From: Zoogloeaceae bacterium
GTDB taxonomy: Bacteria; Pseudomonadota; Gammaproteobacteria; Burkholderiales; Rhodocyclaceae
Direction of reading: 5' to 3'
NCBI GenBank assembly: GCA_024235635.1
Contig: JACKMA010000003.1
Span: 776,061-840,060 of the forward strand
DNA length: 64,000 bases
Shown in pieces: positions 36,427-45,027 of this stretch (its first letter is position 1; every line of letters begins with the position of its first letter). The position numbers and the translations under genes were made by a program. The notes under the pieces are model-generated. The model did no database searches. It was given only the letters and a program-made list of their open reading frames with translations, and was not told where the DNA came from.

Positions 36427-37136
36427 TCCTCCGTTGGGCAATGATCCTGTCAGCAGTCGCACTGGGGTCCGCGGCTGCGGCGCCGCCGCAGCCTGAGCCC
36501 TTTTCTGGCGCTGCGGCGCTGACCGGCAGTTGGCGTCACGTGCCGTTGCCGAAGGTCGCGCGCGCCAACAGCTTTCGCCTGGCAATGGACGGCGGCGAGC
36601 AGGTCCTCGAGGTGGTGTCCGCAGGCTCCGCGTCGACGCTGTCGCACGCCGTCACGGTGGACCCGGCCACCACGCCGTGGCTGCGCTGGCGCTGGAAGGT
36701 CAGTGCTGCTGTGCCCGGCTCGGACCTGCGCGCCAAGGCCGGCGACGACTATGCCGGCCGCGTCTACGTATTCTTCGACTACGACCCCGCGCGGCTGCCG
36801 TTGGGCCAGCGGATCGCCTATCTGCTGGCCCGTTCGATCCACGGCCACGACTTGCCGGCGGCGGCGCTGTGCTACGTCTGGGGCACCGCCCAGCCAATCG
36901 GCACGATTGCACCGAATCCCTACACCGATAGACTGCGCATGGTGGTGCTCGAGAGCGGTGATCGACTGGCCGGTCGATGGATGGTCGAGGCGCGCGACGT
37001 CGCCGCCGATTTCGCGACCGCCTTCGGCGAACCGGCGCCGATCGTGACCGGCATTGCGATCGGCGCCGACACCGACAACACCGGCGCCGCGGTCACGGTC
37101 CGCTTCGGCGACATCAGCTTCGGAACCCGACCATGA
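36423..37136 (+). CDS. DUF3047 exported protein
   Basis: A 237-residue protein with a signal peptide (MILRWAMILSAVALGSAAAA) and a single DUF3047 domain. The family pattern is visible in TPWLRWRWKVSAAVPGSDLR, AKAGDDYAGRVYVFFD, ALCYVWGTAQPIGT and RFGDISF. The fold is probably a beta sandwich and the role is unknown. It starts at GTG 36423, overlapping the amidohydrolase stop as GTGA, and its own stop overlaps the flavoprotein start as ATGA, so translation is coupled on both sides. Confidence 0.9.
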   Translation: MILRWAMILSAVALGSAAAAPPQPEPFSGAAALTGSWRHVPLPKVARANSFRLAMDGGEQVLEVVSAGSASTLSHAVTVDPATTPWLRWRWKVSAAVPGSDLRAKAGDDYAGRVYVFFDYDPARLPLGQRIAYLLARSIHGHDLPAAALCYVWGTAQPIGTIAPNPYTDRLRMVVLESGDRLAGRWMVEARDVAADFATAFGEPAPIVTGIAIGADTDNTGAAVTVRFGDISFGTRP

Positions 37137-38248
37137 AACGATTGATCCTGCTGGGCGGCGGCCATGCGCACGTCCATGTTCTCGAGGCGATGGCGGCGCG
37201 GCCGCTCGCCGGCTTCGAAGTGGTGCTGGTGTCGCCATTCACGCGCCAGATCTACTCCGGCATGCTGCCGGGATGGATCGCCGGCCACTACCCGATCGAG
37301 GCCTGCGCGCTCGACCTCGGGCAACTGGCCGCCAAGGCCGGCGTGCGTTTCGTCCAGGCCTCCGGCGAATCCCTCGACGCCGCGGCCCGCGCGCTCGCCT
37401 GCAACGACGGCGCGCGTCTCGATTACGACCTGCTGTCGATCGACACCGGATCGCGCACGCGCATCGAAGCAATCGACGGTGCGGCCGAGCACGCGCTGCC
37501 GGTGCGGCCGATCGAATCCTTCATCGGTGGCGTCGAGGCCTTGCTCGCGCGCTGCCGCGAGGCGCGTGACCATCCGGTGGCGATCATCGGTGGCGGCGTC
37601 GCCGCCGTCGAGCTGGCCTTCGCGATCCACCATCGGCTCGCCGGCGAGGGCGCCGCGCCGGCGCTGTCGGTGATCGGCGACGCCGGTCTGCCGCTCGACG
37701 GCCTTTCCCGGAACCTGCAATGGAAGTGCCTGCAGATGCTCAACGAACGAGGGATCCAATGGCATGCCGGCAGCCGCGTCGCGGCACTCGACGGCAGCCA
37801 CGCCGAGTTGTCGGATGGCACCCGGATCCCGGCCGGTCACGCGCTGCTGGTGACCGGCGCAGGCGCGCCCGCGTGGCTGGCGGGCTCGGGCCTGGCACTG
37901 GATCGGGACGGATTCGTGCGGGTCGCCCAGAATCTGCAGAGCGTTTCGCACCCAACGGTGTTCGCGGCCGGCGATGTCGCCGCCTATGCTCATCCGCGCC
38001 CCAAATCCGGTGTCTTCGCGGTGCGCGCCGGCCCGCCGCTGGCGGACAACCTGCGACGTGCTGCCAATGGCGAGGCACTGTCCGAGTGGCAACCACAGAA
38101 GCGGGCGCTTTATCTGGTGGCGACTGGTGGCCGCCACGCCCTTGGCGCCTGGGGTCCGTTCGGCTGGTGGGGCGGCTGGGTCTGGCACTGGAAGGATCGC
38201 ATCGACCGCGCCTTCATGCGTCGCTTCGGCAACGCCCACGTCGGTTGA
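37133..38248 (+). CDS. FAD-dependent pyridine nucleotide-disulfide oxidoreductase (SelD N-domain/NDH-2-like)
   Basis: A 371-residue flavoprotein. The FAD-binding start is LILLGGGHAHVHVLEAMAAR, in which GGGHAHV is the hallmark of the subgroup related to the N-terminal domain of SelD fusion proteins and to type II NADH dehydrogenases. A second Rossmann motif is VAIIGGGVAAVELAFAI, and the FAD-contacting GDVAAY lies near residue 280 (PTVFAAGDVAAYAHPRP). The C-terminal WGGWVWHWKDRIDRAFM may touch the membrane. No SelD kinase domain follows. It is coupled to the DUF3047 gene by ATGA and followed after 7 bases by the MFS-PlsC gene. Confidence 0.9.
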   Translation: MKRLILLGGGHAHVHVLEAMAARPLAGFEVVLVSPFTRQIYSGMLPGWIAGHYPIEACALDLGQLAAKAGVRFVQASGESLDAAARALACNDGARLDYDLLSIDTGSRTRIEAIDGAAEHALPVRPIESFIGGVEALLARCREARDHPVAIIGGGVAAVELAFAIHHRLAGEGAAPALSVIGDAGLPLDGLSRNLQWKCLQMLNERGIQWHAGSRVAALDGSHAELSDGTRIPAGHALLVTGAGAPAWLAGSGLALDRDGFVRVAQNLQSVSHPTVFAAGDVAAYAHPRPKSGVFAVRAGPPLADNLRRAANGEALSEWQPQKRALYLVATGGRHALGAWGPFGWWGGWVWHWKDRIDRAFMRRFGNAHVG

Positions 38249-38255
38249 GGCCGGC

Positions 38256-40136
38256 ATGAGCTCACAGTTCGGGCTGTTGCACGAGCGGCGCTTCCTGCCG
38301 TTCTTCCTGACCCAGTTCCTGGGCGCGTTCAACGACAACCTGTTCAAGAACGCCCTGGTCGTGCTGATCACCTTCCAGGCGGCACGCTACACGGCCTTGT
38401 CGCCCGGCGTGCTGGTCAACCTTGCAGCCGGCATCTTCATCCTGCCATTTTTCCTGTTTTCGGCAAGCGCCGGCCAGCTTGCCGACAAGTACGAGAAGAG
38501 CCGGCTGATCCGCCTGATCAAGTTCGCCGAGATCCTGGTCATGGGGCTGGCGGCGCTTGCCTTCGCCGTCGATTCGCTCGGCCTGTTGCTGACCACGCTG
38601 TTCCTGATGGGAACCCAGTCGTCGCTGTTCGGGCCGGTCAAGTACGCCATTCTGCCGGCCCATCTGCGCGAACATGAACTGGTCGGCGGCAATGCCCTGG
38701 TGGAGTCTGGCACCTTCGTCGCGATCCTGCTCGGCACCATCGCCGGCGGATTGATGATCGCCACCGCCGACGGTGCCCTGTCGGTCTCGCTGGCGGCGCT
38801 GGCGGTGGCGACCGGCGGTTATCTGGCGAGTCGGCACATTCCGGCGGCGCCGATTGCCGACGCCGCGCTGGCGATCGGCTGGAACCCGTTGACCGAGACC
38901 TGGCGCAACATCCGCTTCGCGCGCAGCAATCGCACCGTGTTCCTGTCGATCCTCGGCATTTCCTGGTTCTGGTTCTATGGTGCTTTGTTTCTTTCCCAGT
39001 TCCCGGGCTATGCGCGCGAGATGCTGGGCGGCGACGAACACACGGTGACGCTGTTGCTGGCGGTCTTTTCGGTCGGCATCGGCGTCGGCTCGTTGCTGTG
39101 TGAGCGGCTGTCGGGTCGCCACGTCGAGATCGGGCTGGTGCCATTCGGCTCGATCGGCCTGTCGCTGTTCGCGCTCGATCTGTGGTGGGTGAGCCCGGCC
39201 GCCGCCCATGCCGGCATGCCGCTGCCGATCGGCATCGTGCTCGAACAGGCGCTGACCTGGCGCGTGATGTTCGACCTGGTGATGATCGGTGCCTTCGGCG
39301 GCCTCTTCATCGTGCCGCTGTATGCCCTGGTGCAGAGCCGTTCCGATGCCGCCTGCCGCTCGCGCGTGATCGCCGGCAACAACATCCTCAACGCCGCCTT
39401 CATGGTGGTCGCGGCCCTGCTCGGCGCCGTGCTGCTGGCAGCCGGCGCGACGATACCGCAATTGATCCTGCTGACCGCGGTGCTGAATGCTGCAGTGGCG
39501 ATCTACATCTACTCCCTGGTGCCGGAATTCCTGCTGCGCTTCATCGTCTGGCTGCTGGTGCATCTGGTCTATCGGCTGCGCATCGACGGCGAGGCACACG
39601 TGCCGATGAAAGGGCCGGCGCTGATCGTCGCCAACCACGTCAGCTTCGTCGATGCGCTGGTCATCATGGCGGCCTGCCGGCGGCCGATCCGCTTCGTCAT
39701 GGATCACAAGATCTTCCGTTGGCCGATCCTGTCCTTCGCCTTCCGCACCAGCCGGGCGATCCCGATCGCCTCGGCGCGGGACGATCCGGCGGCTACCCGC
39801 CGCGCCTTCGACGAGGTCGCCCGCGCCCTCGATGCCGGCGAACTGGTCGGCATCTTTCCCGAGGGCCAGATCACCGGCGACGGCGAACTGCAGTCGTTCC
39901 GGCCCGGGGTGCGCTCGATCCTCAAGCGCAATGCGGTGCCGGTGGTGCCGATGGCACTGCGCGGACTGTGGGGCAGCTTCTTCAGCCGCATCGGCGGCCG
40001 CGCGATGAGCCAGCCCTTCCGCCGCGGCCTGTTCAGCCGCATCGAGCTCATTGTCGGCGAGCCGCTTGCACCGACCGCGGCGGATCCCGCCGCACTGCAG
40101 CAGCGGGTCAGGGATTTACGGGGCGACTGGCCCTAG
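38256..40136 (+). CDS. MFS transporter-acyltransferase fusion (LplT-like + PlsC)
   Basis: A 626-residue inner-membrane protein. Residues 1 to about 410 form a major-facilitator permease of the LplT type (FFLTQFLGAFNDNLFKNALV, GTQSSLFGPVKYAILP), which in E. coli flips lysophospholipids. The C-terminal part is a PlsC-type acyltransferase with the HX4D motif in VANHVSFVDALV (near residue 461), FPEGQITGDG (near 534) and VVPMALRGLW. The fusion would couple import of a lysolipid to re-acylation. The acyl-ACP synthetase part of Aas-type fusions is missing. It is the last gene of the four-gene operon, starting 7 bases after the flavoprotein. Confidence 0.92.
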   Translation: MSSQFGLLHERRFLPFFLTQFLGAFNDNLFKNALVVLITFQAARYTALSPGVLVNLAAGIFILPFFLFSASAGQLADKYEKSRLIRLIKFAEILVMGLAALAFAVDSLGLLLTTLFLMGTQSSLFGPVKYAILPAHLREHELVGGNALVESGTFVAILLGTIAGGLMIATADGALSVSLAALAVATGGYLASRHIPAAPIADAALAIGWNPLTETWRNIRFARSNRTVFLSILGISWFWFYGALFLSQFPGYAREMLGGDEHTVTLLLAVFSVGIGVGSLLCERLSGRHVEIGLVPFGSIGLSLFALDLWWVSPAAAHAGMPLPIGIVLEQALTWRVMFDLVMIGAFGGLFIVPLYALVQSRSDAACRSRVIAGNNILNAAFMVVAALLGAVLLAAGATIPQLILLTAVLNAAVAIYIYSLVPEFLLRFIVWLLVHLVYRLRIDGEAHVPMKGPALIVANHVSFVDALVIMAACRRPIRFVMDHKIFRWPILSFAFRTSRAIPIASARDDPAATRRAFDEVARALDAGELVGIFPEGQITGDGELQSFRPGVRSILKRNAVPVVPMALRGLWGSFFSRIGGRAMSQPFRRGLFSRIELIVGEPLAPTAADPAALQQRVRDLRGDWP

Positions 40137-40137
40137 A

Positions 40138-40160
40138 AAATTTGCAAGCAAATGTAGACA
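40138..40160 (+). promoter_or_regulatory. AT-rich motif shared with the 43690 upstream region
   Basis: AAATTTGCA, 8 bases, then TAGACA. It lies about 90 bases upstream of the secreted-protein start in an AT-rich pocket and includes the near-palindrome ATTTGC-AA-GCAAAT. The same two boxes, 9 bases apart, occur at 43647-43670. A regulator site or promoter is inferred, not shown. Confidence 0.4.
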
Positions 40161-40248
40161 CCGCGTCCGCATCCCGCCATCATTTTCGGGCCGCCCGACG
40201 AACAAAGGGCACCGGCACCTCACGAATGGCCATACTCGGAGAAAAACA

Positions 40249-40827
40249 ATGAAATTCATGCTCGCCGCCGCCCTCGTCGGGCTGGCCCCGGCTCTTGCCA
40301 ACGCGACCTGCCAGACGGTCACAGGATCGGTGTTCCTGGTGCCCGAAGTGGATTCGGCCGGAAACCCGGCATGCACGGTGTCGACGATGATCGACGATGC
40401 CTCGTTCGCCGCCGGACAGTGCTTCTCGGTCAACCTTTCGCTGTTCGGTCTGCCGGCCGGCCGCGGCTTCGCCGGCGTCACCCACGAACTCGCGGTCGGC
40501 GTCGACGACAACGCGACGATCAGCCCGCTGACGCTGCTCGAGTCCGGCGATCCGCTGCCTGGCGACACCGTACCAATGGTGCGCAACCAGGTCCTCACCG
40601 CACGCAGCGCGATCGGCATCGGCTTCGGGCCGTTCCGAACAGTCGTCTATTCGAGCGACGTCATCGTAGTCCGTCCGCAGGGCGCCGCCGCGCCGATCGT
40701 CACCGAGCAGATCGTGATCAGCGGCACCGACGGCAAGGGCCTGTTCAGGAATGCCAGCGGACACTTCGCGGTGCTCGGCAACAGCATCGGCCAGAGTGCG
40801 CCGGTGGTCGGGCAACTGTGCTTCTGA
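40249..40827 (+). CDS. Secreted protein of unknown function
   Basis: A 192-residue exported protein. The signal peptide MKFMLAAALVGLAPALANA is followed by TCQTVTGSVFLVPE. The mature part is beta-rich with three further cysteines (GNPACTV, AGQCFSVN, and GQLCF at the very end), suggesting disulfides in the periplasm or outside the cell. No family was recognised. GGAG lies 8 bases before ATG 40249. It is preceded by an AT-rich motif that also occurs upstream of the gene at 43690. Confidence 0.8.
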   Translation: MKFMLAAALVGLAPALANATCQTVTGSVFLVPEVDSAGNPACTVSTMIDDASFAAGQCFSVNLSLFGLPAGRGFAGVTHELAVGVDDNATISPLTLLESGDPLPGDTVPMVRNQVLTARSAIGIGFGPFRTVVYSSDVIVVRPQGAAAPIVTEQIVISGTDGKGLFRNASGHFAVLGNSIGQSAPVVGQLCF

Positions 40828-40882
40828 GGATTCGCGCGCCGGCGTCGCGCGCGATCGCGGCGGGCATGTCCACGTGACCGAC

Positions 40883-41356
40883 ATGCTCGTCCGCCTCTAC
40901 GAGCTGCCGGACTTGGCGTCGGCGGAGGCCGCCCTGGCCGCCGCCGACGCGGTCGTCCAGCGCCCCTTGGTGCTCGATGCCCGGCGAATCCTGTCGGTGG
41001 TGGCCGAGCACTTCGGCGACACCGCGCCCGGGTGGGCGGACGAATGTCACGCCTGCCTGCTGCGGCAACCGCCGACCTGTTTCGTCGCGACCCGCCAATC
41101 CGTCGTGCTCGGATTTGCTTGCTACGACGCCACCGCCCGCGGCATGTTCGGGCCGGTCGGCGTGATCGCGGGCGAGCGTGGCAAGGGCATCGGCCGAGCC
41201 CTGCTTTTGCGCTGCCTGCACGCGATGGCCGGCGACGGCTATGCCTACGCGGTGATCGGCTGGGTGGACGATCCCGCGTATTACCGCAAGGCCGTTGCCG
41301 CGGTTCCGATCGCCGGTTCCGAACCGGGCGTCTATCGCCGCGCACTCGGGCACTGA
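40883..41356 (+). CDS. GNAT-family N-acetyltransferase
   Basis: A 157-residue acetyltransferase. The acetyl-CoA-binding motif A is VIAGERGKGIGRALLLRCL, preceded by VVLGFACYDATARGMFGPVG and followed by GYAYAVIGWVDDPAYYRKAV. This is a well-defined bacterial GNAT subgroup starting VRLYELPD. ATG 40883 gives that start directly; GTG 40874 three codons upstream is an alternative, and neither has a good Shine-Dalgarno. The substrate is unknown. ovoA begins 85 bases downstream on the same strand, so the two may share a transcript. Confidence 0.88.
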   Translation: MLVRLYELPDLASAEAALAAADAVVQRPLVLDARRILSVVAEHFGDTAPGWADECHACLLRQPPTCFVATRQSVVLGFACYDATARGMFGPVGVIAGERGKGIGRALLLRCLHAMAGDGYAYAVIGWVDDPAYYRKAVAAVPIAGSEPGVYRRALGH

Positions 41357-41441
41357 GTGCCGCCACCGGGCGGGCGGTCGACGTCGCCGGGTGATGCGCT
41401 GCGACTTGATTGTGTAAGCCTTCTCCGACACAGTCGGTCCA

Positions 41442-43589
41442 ATGCCTGTCAGCCATCAAACGACCGAGCCCATGTCGCCGCCCCAGATGTTGACCCGTAC
41501 GCCGCTGCTCGCCGGCATCGACCCCGAAGCCAAGCGGGCGGAGATCCTGCGCTATTTCCACGACACCTTCGATCGCTACGAGTCGCTGTTCGAGTCCCTC
41601 TCCTGCGACGAGGCCTACTTCGTGAAGCCGATCGCGCTGCGTCATCCGCTGATCTTCTACCTCGGTCACACCGCCACCTTCTTCGCCAACAAGTTCGTGC
41701 TCGCCGGACTGCTGACTGCACGCATCGACCCTCGACTGGAGTCCACCTTTGCCGTCGGCGTGGACGAGATGAGCTGGGACGATCTGGACGACGCCCACTA
41801 CGAGTGGCCGACTGTCGACGAGGTCTGGGCCTATCGGCGCAAGGTGCGCGAAGCGGTGGACCGGGTCATCCGGGAGACGCCACTGGGCCTGCCGATCGGC
41901 TGGGACGACCCGTTCTGGGCAGTCCTGATGGGTATCGAGCACGAGCGCATCCACCTCGAGACCTCGTCGGTGCTGATGCGTCAGCATCCGTTGAAGTACG
42001 TGCGCCCGACCGCGGCTTGGCAGCCGTGCACCGAGCGTGGCGAACCGCCGCCGAACAGCGTTGTGGACATCCCCGCCGGAACCGTGCGGCTCGGACGGCC
42101 GTTCGACGATCCCTACTATGGCTGGGACAACGAATACGGCAGCCACGAACATCGGGTGGCGGCATTCAAGGCGGCCCGGCAACTCGTCAGCAACCGCGAG
42201 TTCCTGGCATTCGTCGAGGCCGGTGGCTATGCCGACGACGCCTTGTGGGACGACGAAGGCCTGTCGTGGCGCAAGTTCGCCCGCGCCGAGGCGCCGACCT
42301 TCTGGGTGCCGGACGGCGACACCTGGCGCCTCAGGCTGATGGCCGAGGAAGTGCCGATGCCCTGGAACTGGCCGGTCGAGACCAACTGCCACGAGGCCCG
42401 CGCGTTCTGCAACTGGAAGTCGCGCGAGAGCGGCCAGCCGGTGCGCCTGCCGACCGAAGACGAGTGGCACCGCATCTACGACCACGTCGGACTGTCCGAC
42501 GTGCCGGCCGACGCGCGTGCCGGCGCCAACCTGCATCTGGACCATTGGGCATCGAGCTGCCCGGTGGACCGCTTCGCCCACGGCGAACTCCATGATGTGG
42601 TCGGCAACGTCTGGCAATGGTGCGAGACGCCCACCTACCCGTTCGACGGCTTCCGGGTGCACCCGCTCTACGACGACTTCACGACGCCGACCTTCGACGA
42701 CCGCCACAACATGATCAAGGGCGGCTCGTGGATCGCCGCCGGCAACGAGGCGAGGCACGTGTCGCGCTACGCCTTCCGGCGCCATTTCTTCCAGCACGCG
42801 GGATTCCGCTACGTCGTCACCGATGCGCCGACGGCCTATGTGTCGTCCCAGTACGAGACCGATTCGCTGCTCTCCCAGTACGCGGAATTTCACTACGGCG
42901 ATGCCTATTTCGACGTGCCGAACTTCCCGCAGGCACTTGCCCGGCTGGCGATCGGGGCGATGGCCCGGCGCCCCGCGCGCAAGGCGCTGGACCTCGGTTG
43001 CGCCACCGGCCGCGCGAGCTTCGAACTCGCGCGTCACTTCGACCGGGTGGTCGGCGTCGATTTCTCGGCGAGATTCATCAATGCGGGGGTCAAGCTCGCC
43101 GAGCAGGGCGTGCTGCGCTACACCATCCCGGACGAAGGCGAACTGGTGCTGTACCGGGAGTGCCGGCTCGAGGATCTCGGGCTGGCCGAGGTGAGCGACC
43201 GGGTCGAGTTCTGGCAGGGCGACGCCTGCAACCTGAAGCCGGTGCTGAGCGGATTCGACCTGGTGCTCGCCGCCAATCTGATCGATCGCCTCTACAGCCC
43301 GCGGCGGTTCCTGTCGGCGATCCATCATCGGATCAACCCGGGCGGCCTGCTGCTGCTCGCGTCACCCTATACCTGGCTCGAAGAGCACACCCGAAAGGAC
43401 GAGTGGATCGGCGGCGTCAAGAAGGACGGCGAAAGCTACTTCACGCTGGACGGCATCAAGGAACTGCTGCTGCCGAACTTCCGCTTGCTGCGTGACCCCC
43501 TCGCGGTCCCGTTCGTGATTCGGGAGACCCGGCGAAAGTTCCAGCACACGATCTCGGAGGTCACGATCTGGGAGCGATTGCCGGACTGA
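41442..43589 (+). CDS. ovoA: 5-histidylcysteine sulfoxide synthase / ovothiol biosynthesis protein
   Basis: A 715-residue full-length OvoA, which joins cysteine and histidine with oxygen at an iron centre and also has the methyltransferase for the final N-methylation. The DinB-like part holds the iron ligands: YLGHTATFF (His76) and EHERIHLETS (His167, His171). The formylglycine-generating-enzyme-like domain includes RLPTEDEWHRIYDHV, GNVWQWCETPTYPF and MIKGGSWIAAGNEARH. The C-terminal methyltransferase begins ALDLGCATGRASFELARHF. The beta-lyase OvoB is not in the window. ATG 41442 is used; ATG 41472 is also possible, and neither has a clear Shine-Dalgarno. Confidence 0.95.
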   Translation: MPVSHQTTEPMSPPQMLTRTPLLAGIDPEAKRAEILRYFHDTFDRYESLFESLSCDEAYFVKPIALRHPLIFYLGHTATFFANKFVLAGLLTARIDPRLESTFAVGVDEMSWDDLDDAHYEWPTVDEVWAYRRKVREAVDRVIRETPLGLPIGWDDPFWAVLMGIEHERIHLETSSVLMRQHPLKYVRPTAAWQPCTERGEPPPNSVVDIPAGTVRLGRPFDDPYYGWDNEYGSHEHRVAAFKAARQLVSNREFLAFVEAGGYADDALWDDEGLSWRKFARAEAPTFWVPDGDTWRLRLMAEEVPMPWNWPVETNCHEARAFCNWKSRESGQPVRLPTEDEWHRIYDHVGLSDVPADARAGANLHLDHWASSCPVDRFAHGELHDVVGNVWQWCETPTYPFDGFRVHPLYDDFTTPTFDDRHNMIKGGSWIAAGNEARHVSRYAFRRHFFQHAGFRYVVTDAPTAYVSSQYETDSLLSQYAEFHYGDAYFDVPNFPQALARLAIGAMARRPARKALDLGCATGRASFELARHFDRVVGVDFSARFINAGVKLAEQGVLRYTIPDEGELVLYRECRLEDLGLAEVSDRVEFWQGDACNLKPVLSGFDLVLAANLIDRLYSPRRFLSAIHHRINPGGLLLLASPYTWLEEHTRKDEWIGGVKKDGESYFTLDGIKELLLPNFRLLRDPLAVPFVIRETRRKFQHTISEVTIWERLPD

Positions 43590-43634
43590 CGGCGCAATGC
43601 GGCCGGTGCGATGCGATCAGCCTTGCCAAAGCCT

Positions 43635-43677
43635 CGATGACTGTATAAATTTGCACTGTTTGTTTAGACAGTCATCG
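43635..43677. promoter_or_regulatory. Perfect 10-base inverted repeat around an AT-rich core
   Basis: CGATGACTGT (43635-43644) and ACAGTCATCG (43668-43677) are exact reverse complements, 23 bases apart, directly upstream of the small membrane protein gene. The AT-rich core contains TATAAA (43644-43649), with TTGCCA 15 bases further upstream as a possible -35 box, and the AAATTTGCA/TAGACA motif. It could be an operator or a long-loop hairpin. Confidence 0.5.
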
Positions 43678-43689
43678 GGAGATTCCACC

Positions 43690-43851
43690 ATGGACAGGCT
43701 GTTTTCCATCGCCATTGCGCTGGCCGGTGTCGCCGCAGGCCTGCTGATCGCCACCGGCCACGTCGCCGACGTCGCCGTGCCGCTGATCTTCGCCGTCGCG
43801 GCAGCGGCGGGCTGGCGCCTCCAGCATCGCGACTGGCGCAGCGAGCCTTGA
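43690..43851 (+). CDS. 53-residue two-helix membrane protein
   Basis: A very small protein with two hydrophobic segments (LFSIAIALAGVAAGLLIATG and VAVPLIFAVAAAAGW) and a basic/acidic tail LQHRDWRSEP. ATG 43690 has GGGAGA 7 bases upstream. I do not recognise a family. It lies alone between ovoA and srkA with an unusual inverted repeat in front, which suggests its own regulation. Confidence 0.65.
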   Translation: MDRLFSIAIALAGVAAGLLIATGHVADVAVPLIFAVAAAAGWRLQHRDWRSEP

Positions 43852-43926
43852 ATCCGGTGCTGCGGTCCTCGCTGCGCGTCGGTACATCCTCTATCATCGG
43901 GCGCCGCGTCCTCCGAGGCAGCCCCG

Positions 43927-44928
43927 ATGCCGTCATCCTGCGATGATCCCACTCCCTACGCCAGCCTGACGCCCGAACGCATCCTGCACGCGGTCGAATC
44001 GGTCGGCATCGAATGCGACGGTGGGCTGCTCGCCCTCAACAGCTTCGAGAATCGTGTCTGGCAGATCGGCGTCTACGATCAGGCACCGGTTGTCGCCAAG
44101 TTCTATCGCGCGCACCGCTGGACGGACGAGGCGATTCTGGAAGAGCATCGATTCACCCTCGAACTCGCCGACAACGAGGTTCCGGTGGTGGCGCCGCTGT
44201 GCATTGCGGACGACAGCCTGCACCACTTCGAAGACCTGCGATTCGCGTTGTTTCCGCGGCGCGGCGGGCGCGCGCCGGAACTCGAGGACAGTCGGGTGCT
44301 GAGCTGGACCGGTCGCTTTCTCGGGCGCATTCATCTGGTCGGCCGGCGGTTGCCCTTCTCGCACCGGCCGACCCTCGACGCGACGAGCTTCGGGCGCGTG
44401 CCGATCGACACCATCCTCGCCAGCGACGTGCTGCCGCCGGAACTGCAGCTGCCGTGGCGTACGATTGCCGAGCAGGCACTCGCAGGGGTCGAGGCCTGCT
44501 ACGAACGTGCCGGCAGCACGGCTTGCCTGCGCCTGCACGGCGACTGCCATGCCGGCAACCTGCTATGGACCCCCGACGGCCCGCACTTCGTCGATTTCGA
44601 CGACGCGCGCAACGGGCCGGCCATCCAGGACCTGTGGATGCTGCTGTCGGGTGACGAGCACAGCATGGCCCGCCAGCTCGACCACGTCGTCGAGGGCTAC
44701 CAGACCTTCATCGCCTTCGAGCCGCGTGAACTGCATCTGGTCGAGGCCCTGAGGACGCTGCGCCTGCTGCATTTCGCCGCCTGGCTGACGCGCCGTTGGG
44801 CGGATCCTGCCTTTCCGCCGGCTTTTCCGTGGTTCGCCGACGGCCGCTATTGGCAGGATCACATCCTGGCGCTGCGCGAACAGGTTGCCGCGATGTCGGA
44901 ATCGCCGCTGGTGCGGCTGTTCGGCTGA
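43927..44928 (+). CDS. srkA: Stress response kinase A (YihE/RdoA-like protein kinase)
   Basis: A 333-residue cytoplasmic serine/threonine kinase of the aminoglycoside-phosphotransferase fold. E. coli SrkA protects against stress-induced death and counters MazF-linked lethality. LNSFENRVWQIGVYD and VVAKFYRAHRWTDEAILEEH (ATP-binding lysine) are family signatures. The catalytic loop is LRLHGDCHAGNLLW, followed by VDFDDARNGPAIQDLWMLLS with the metal-binding aspartate. The length matches the family. A dsbA partner, which follows srkA in E. coli, is absent; a diheme cytochrome gene follows instead. Confidence 0.95.
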   Translation: MPSSCDDPTPYASLTPERILHAVESVGIECDGGLLALNSFENRVWQIGVYDQAPVVAKFYRAHRWTDEAILEEHRFTLELADNEVPVVAPLCIADDSLHHFEDLRFALFPRRGGRAPELEDSRVLSWTGRFLGRIHLVGRRLPFSHRPTLDATSFGRVPIDTILASDVLPPELQLPWRTIAEQALAGVEACYERAGSTACLRLHGDCHAGNLLWTPDGPHFVDFDDARNGPAIQDLWMLLSGDEHSMARQLDHVVEGYQTFIAFEPRELHLVEALRTLRLLHFAAWLTRRWADPAFPPAFPWFADGRYWQDHILALREQVAAMSESPLVRLFG

Positions 44929-45027
44929 CGCCGCGATCGGCTGATTGCGGTCGCATCGCTGCCCGATGGCGCGCGCGACGTTCGTGGGAGAATGCCACAA
45001 TCGCTGTGATTCCCCGGTGAATGAACG

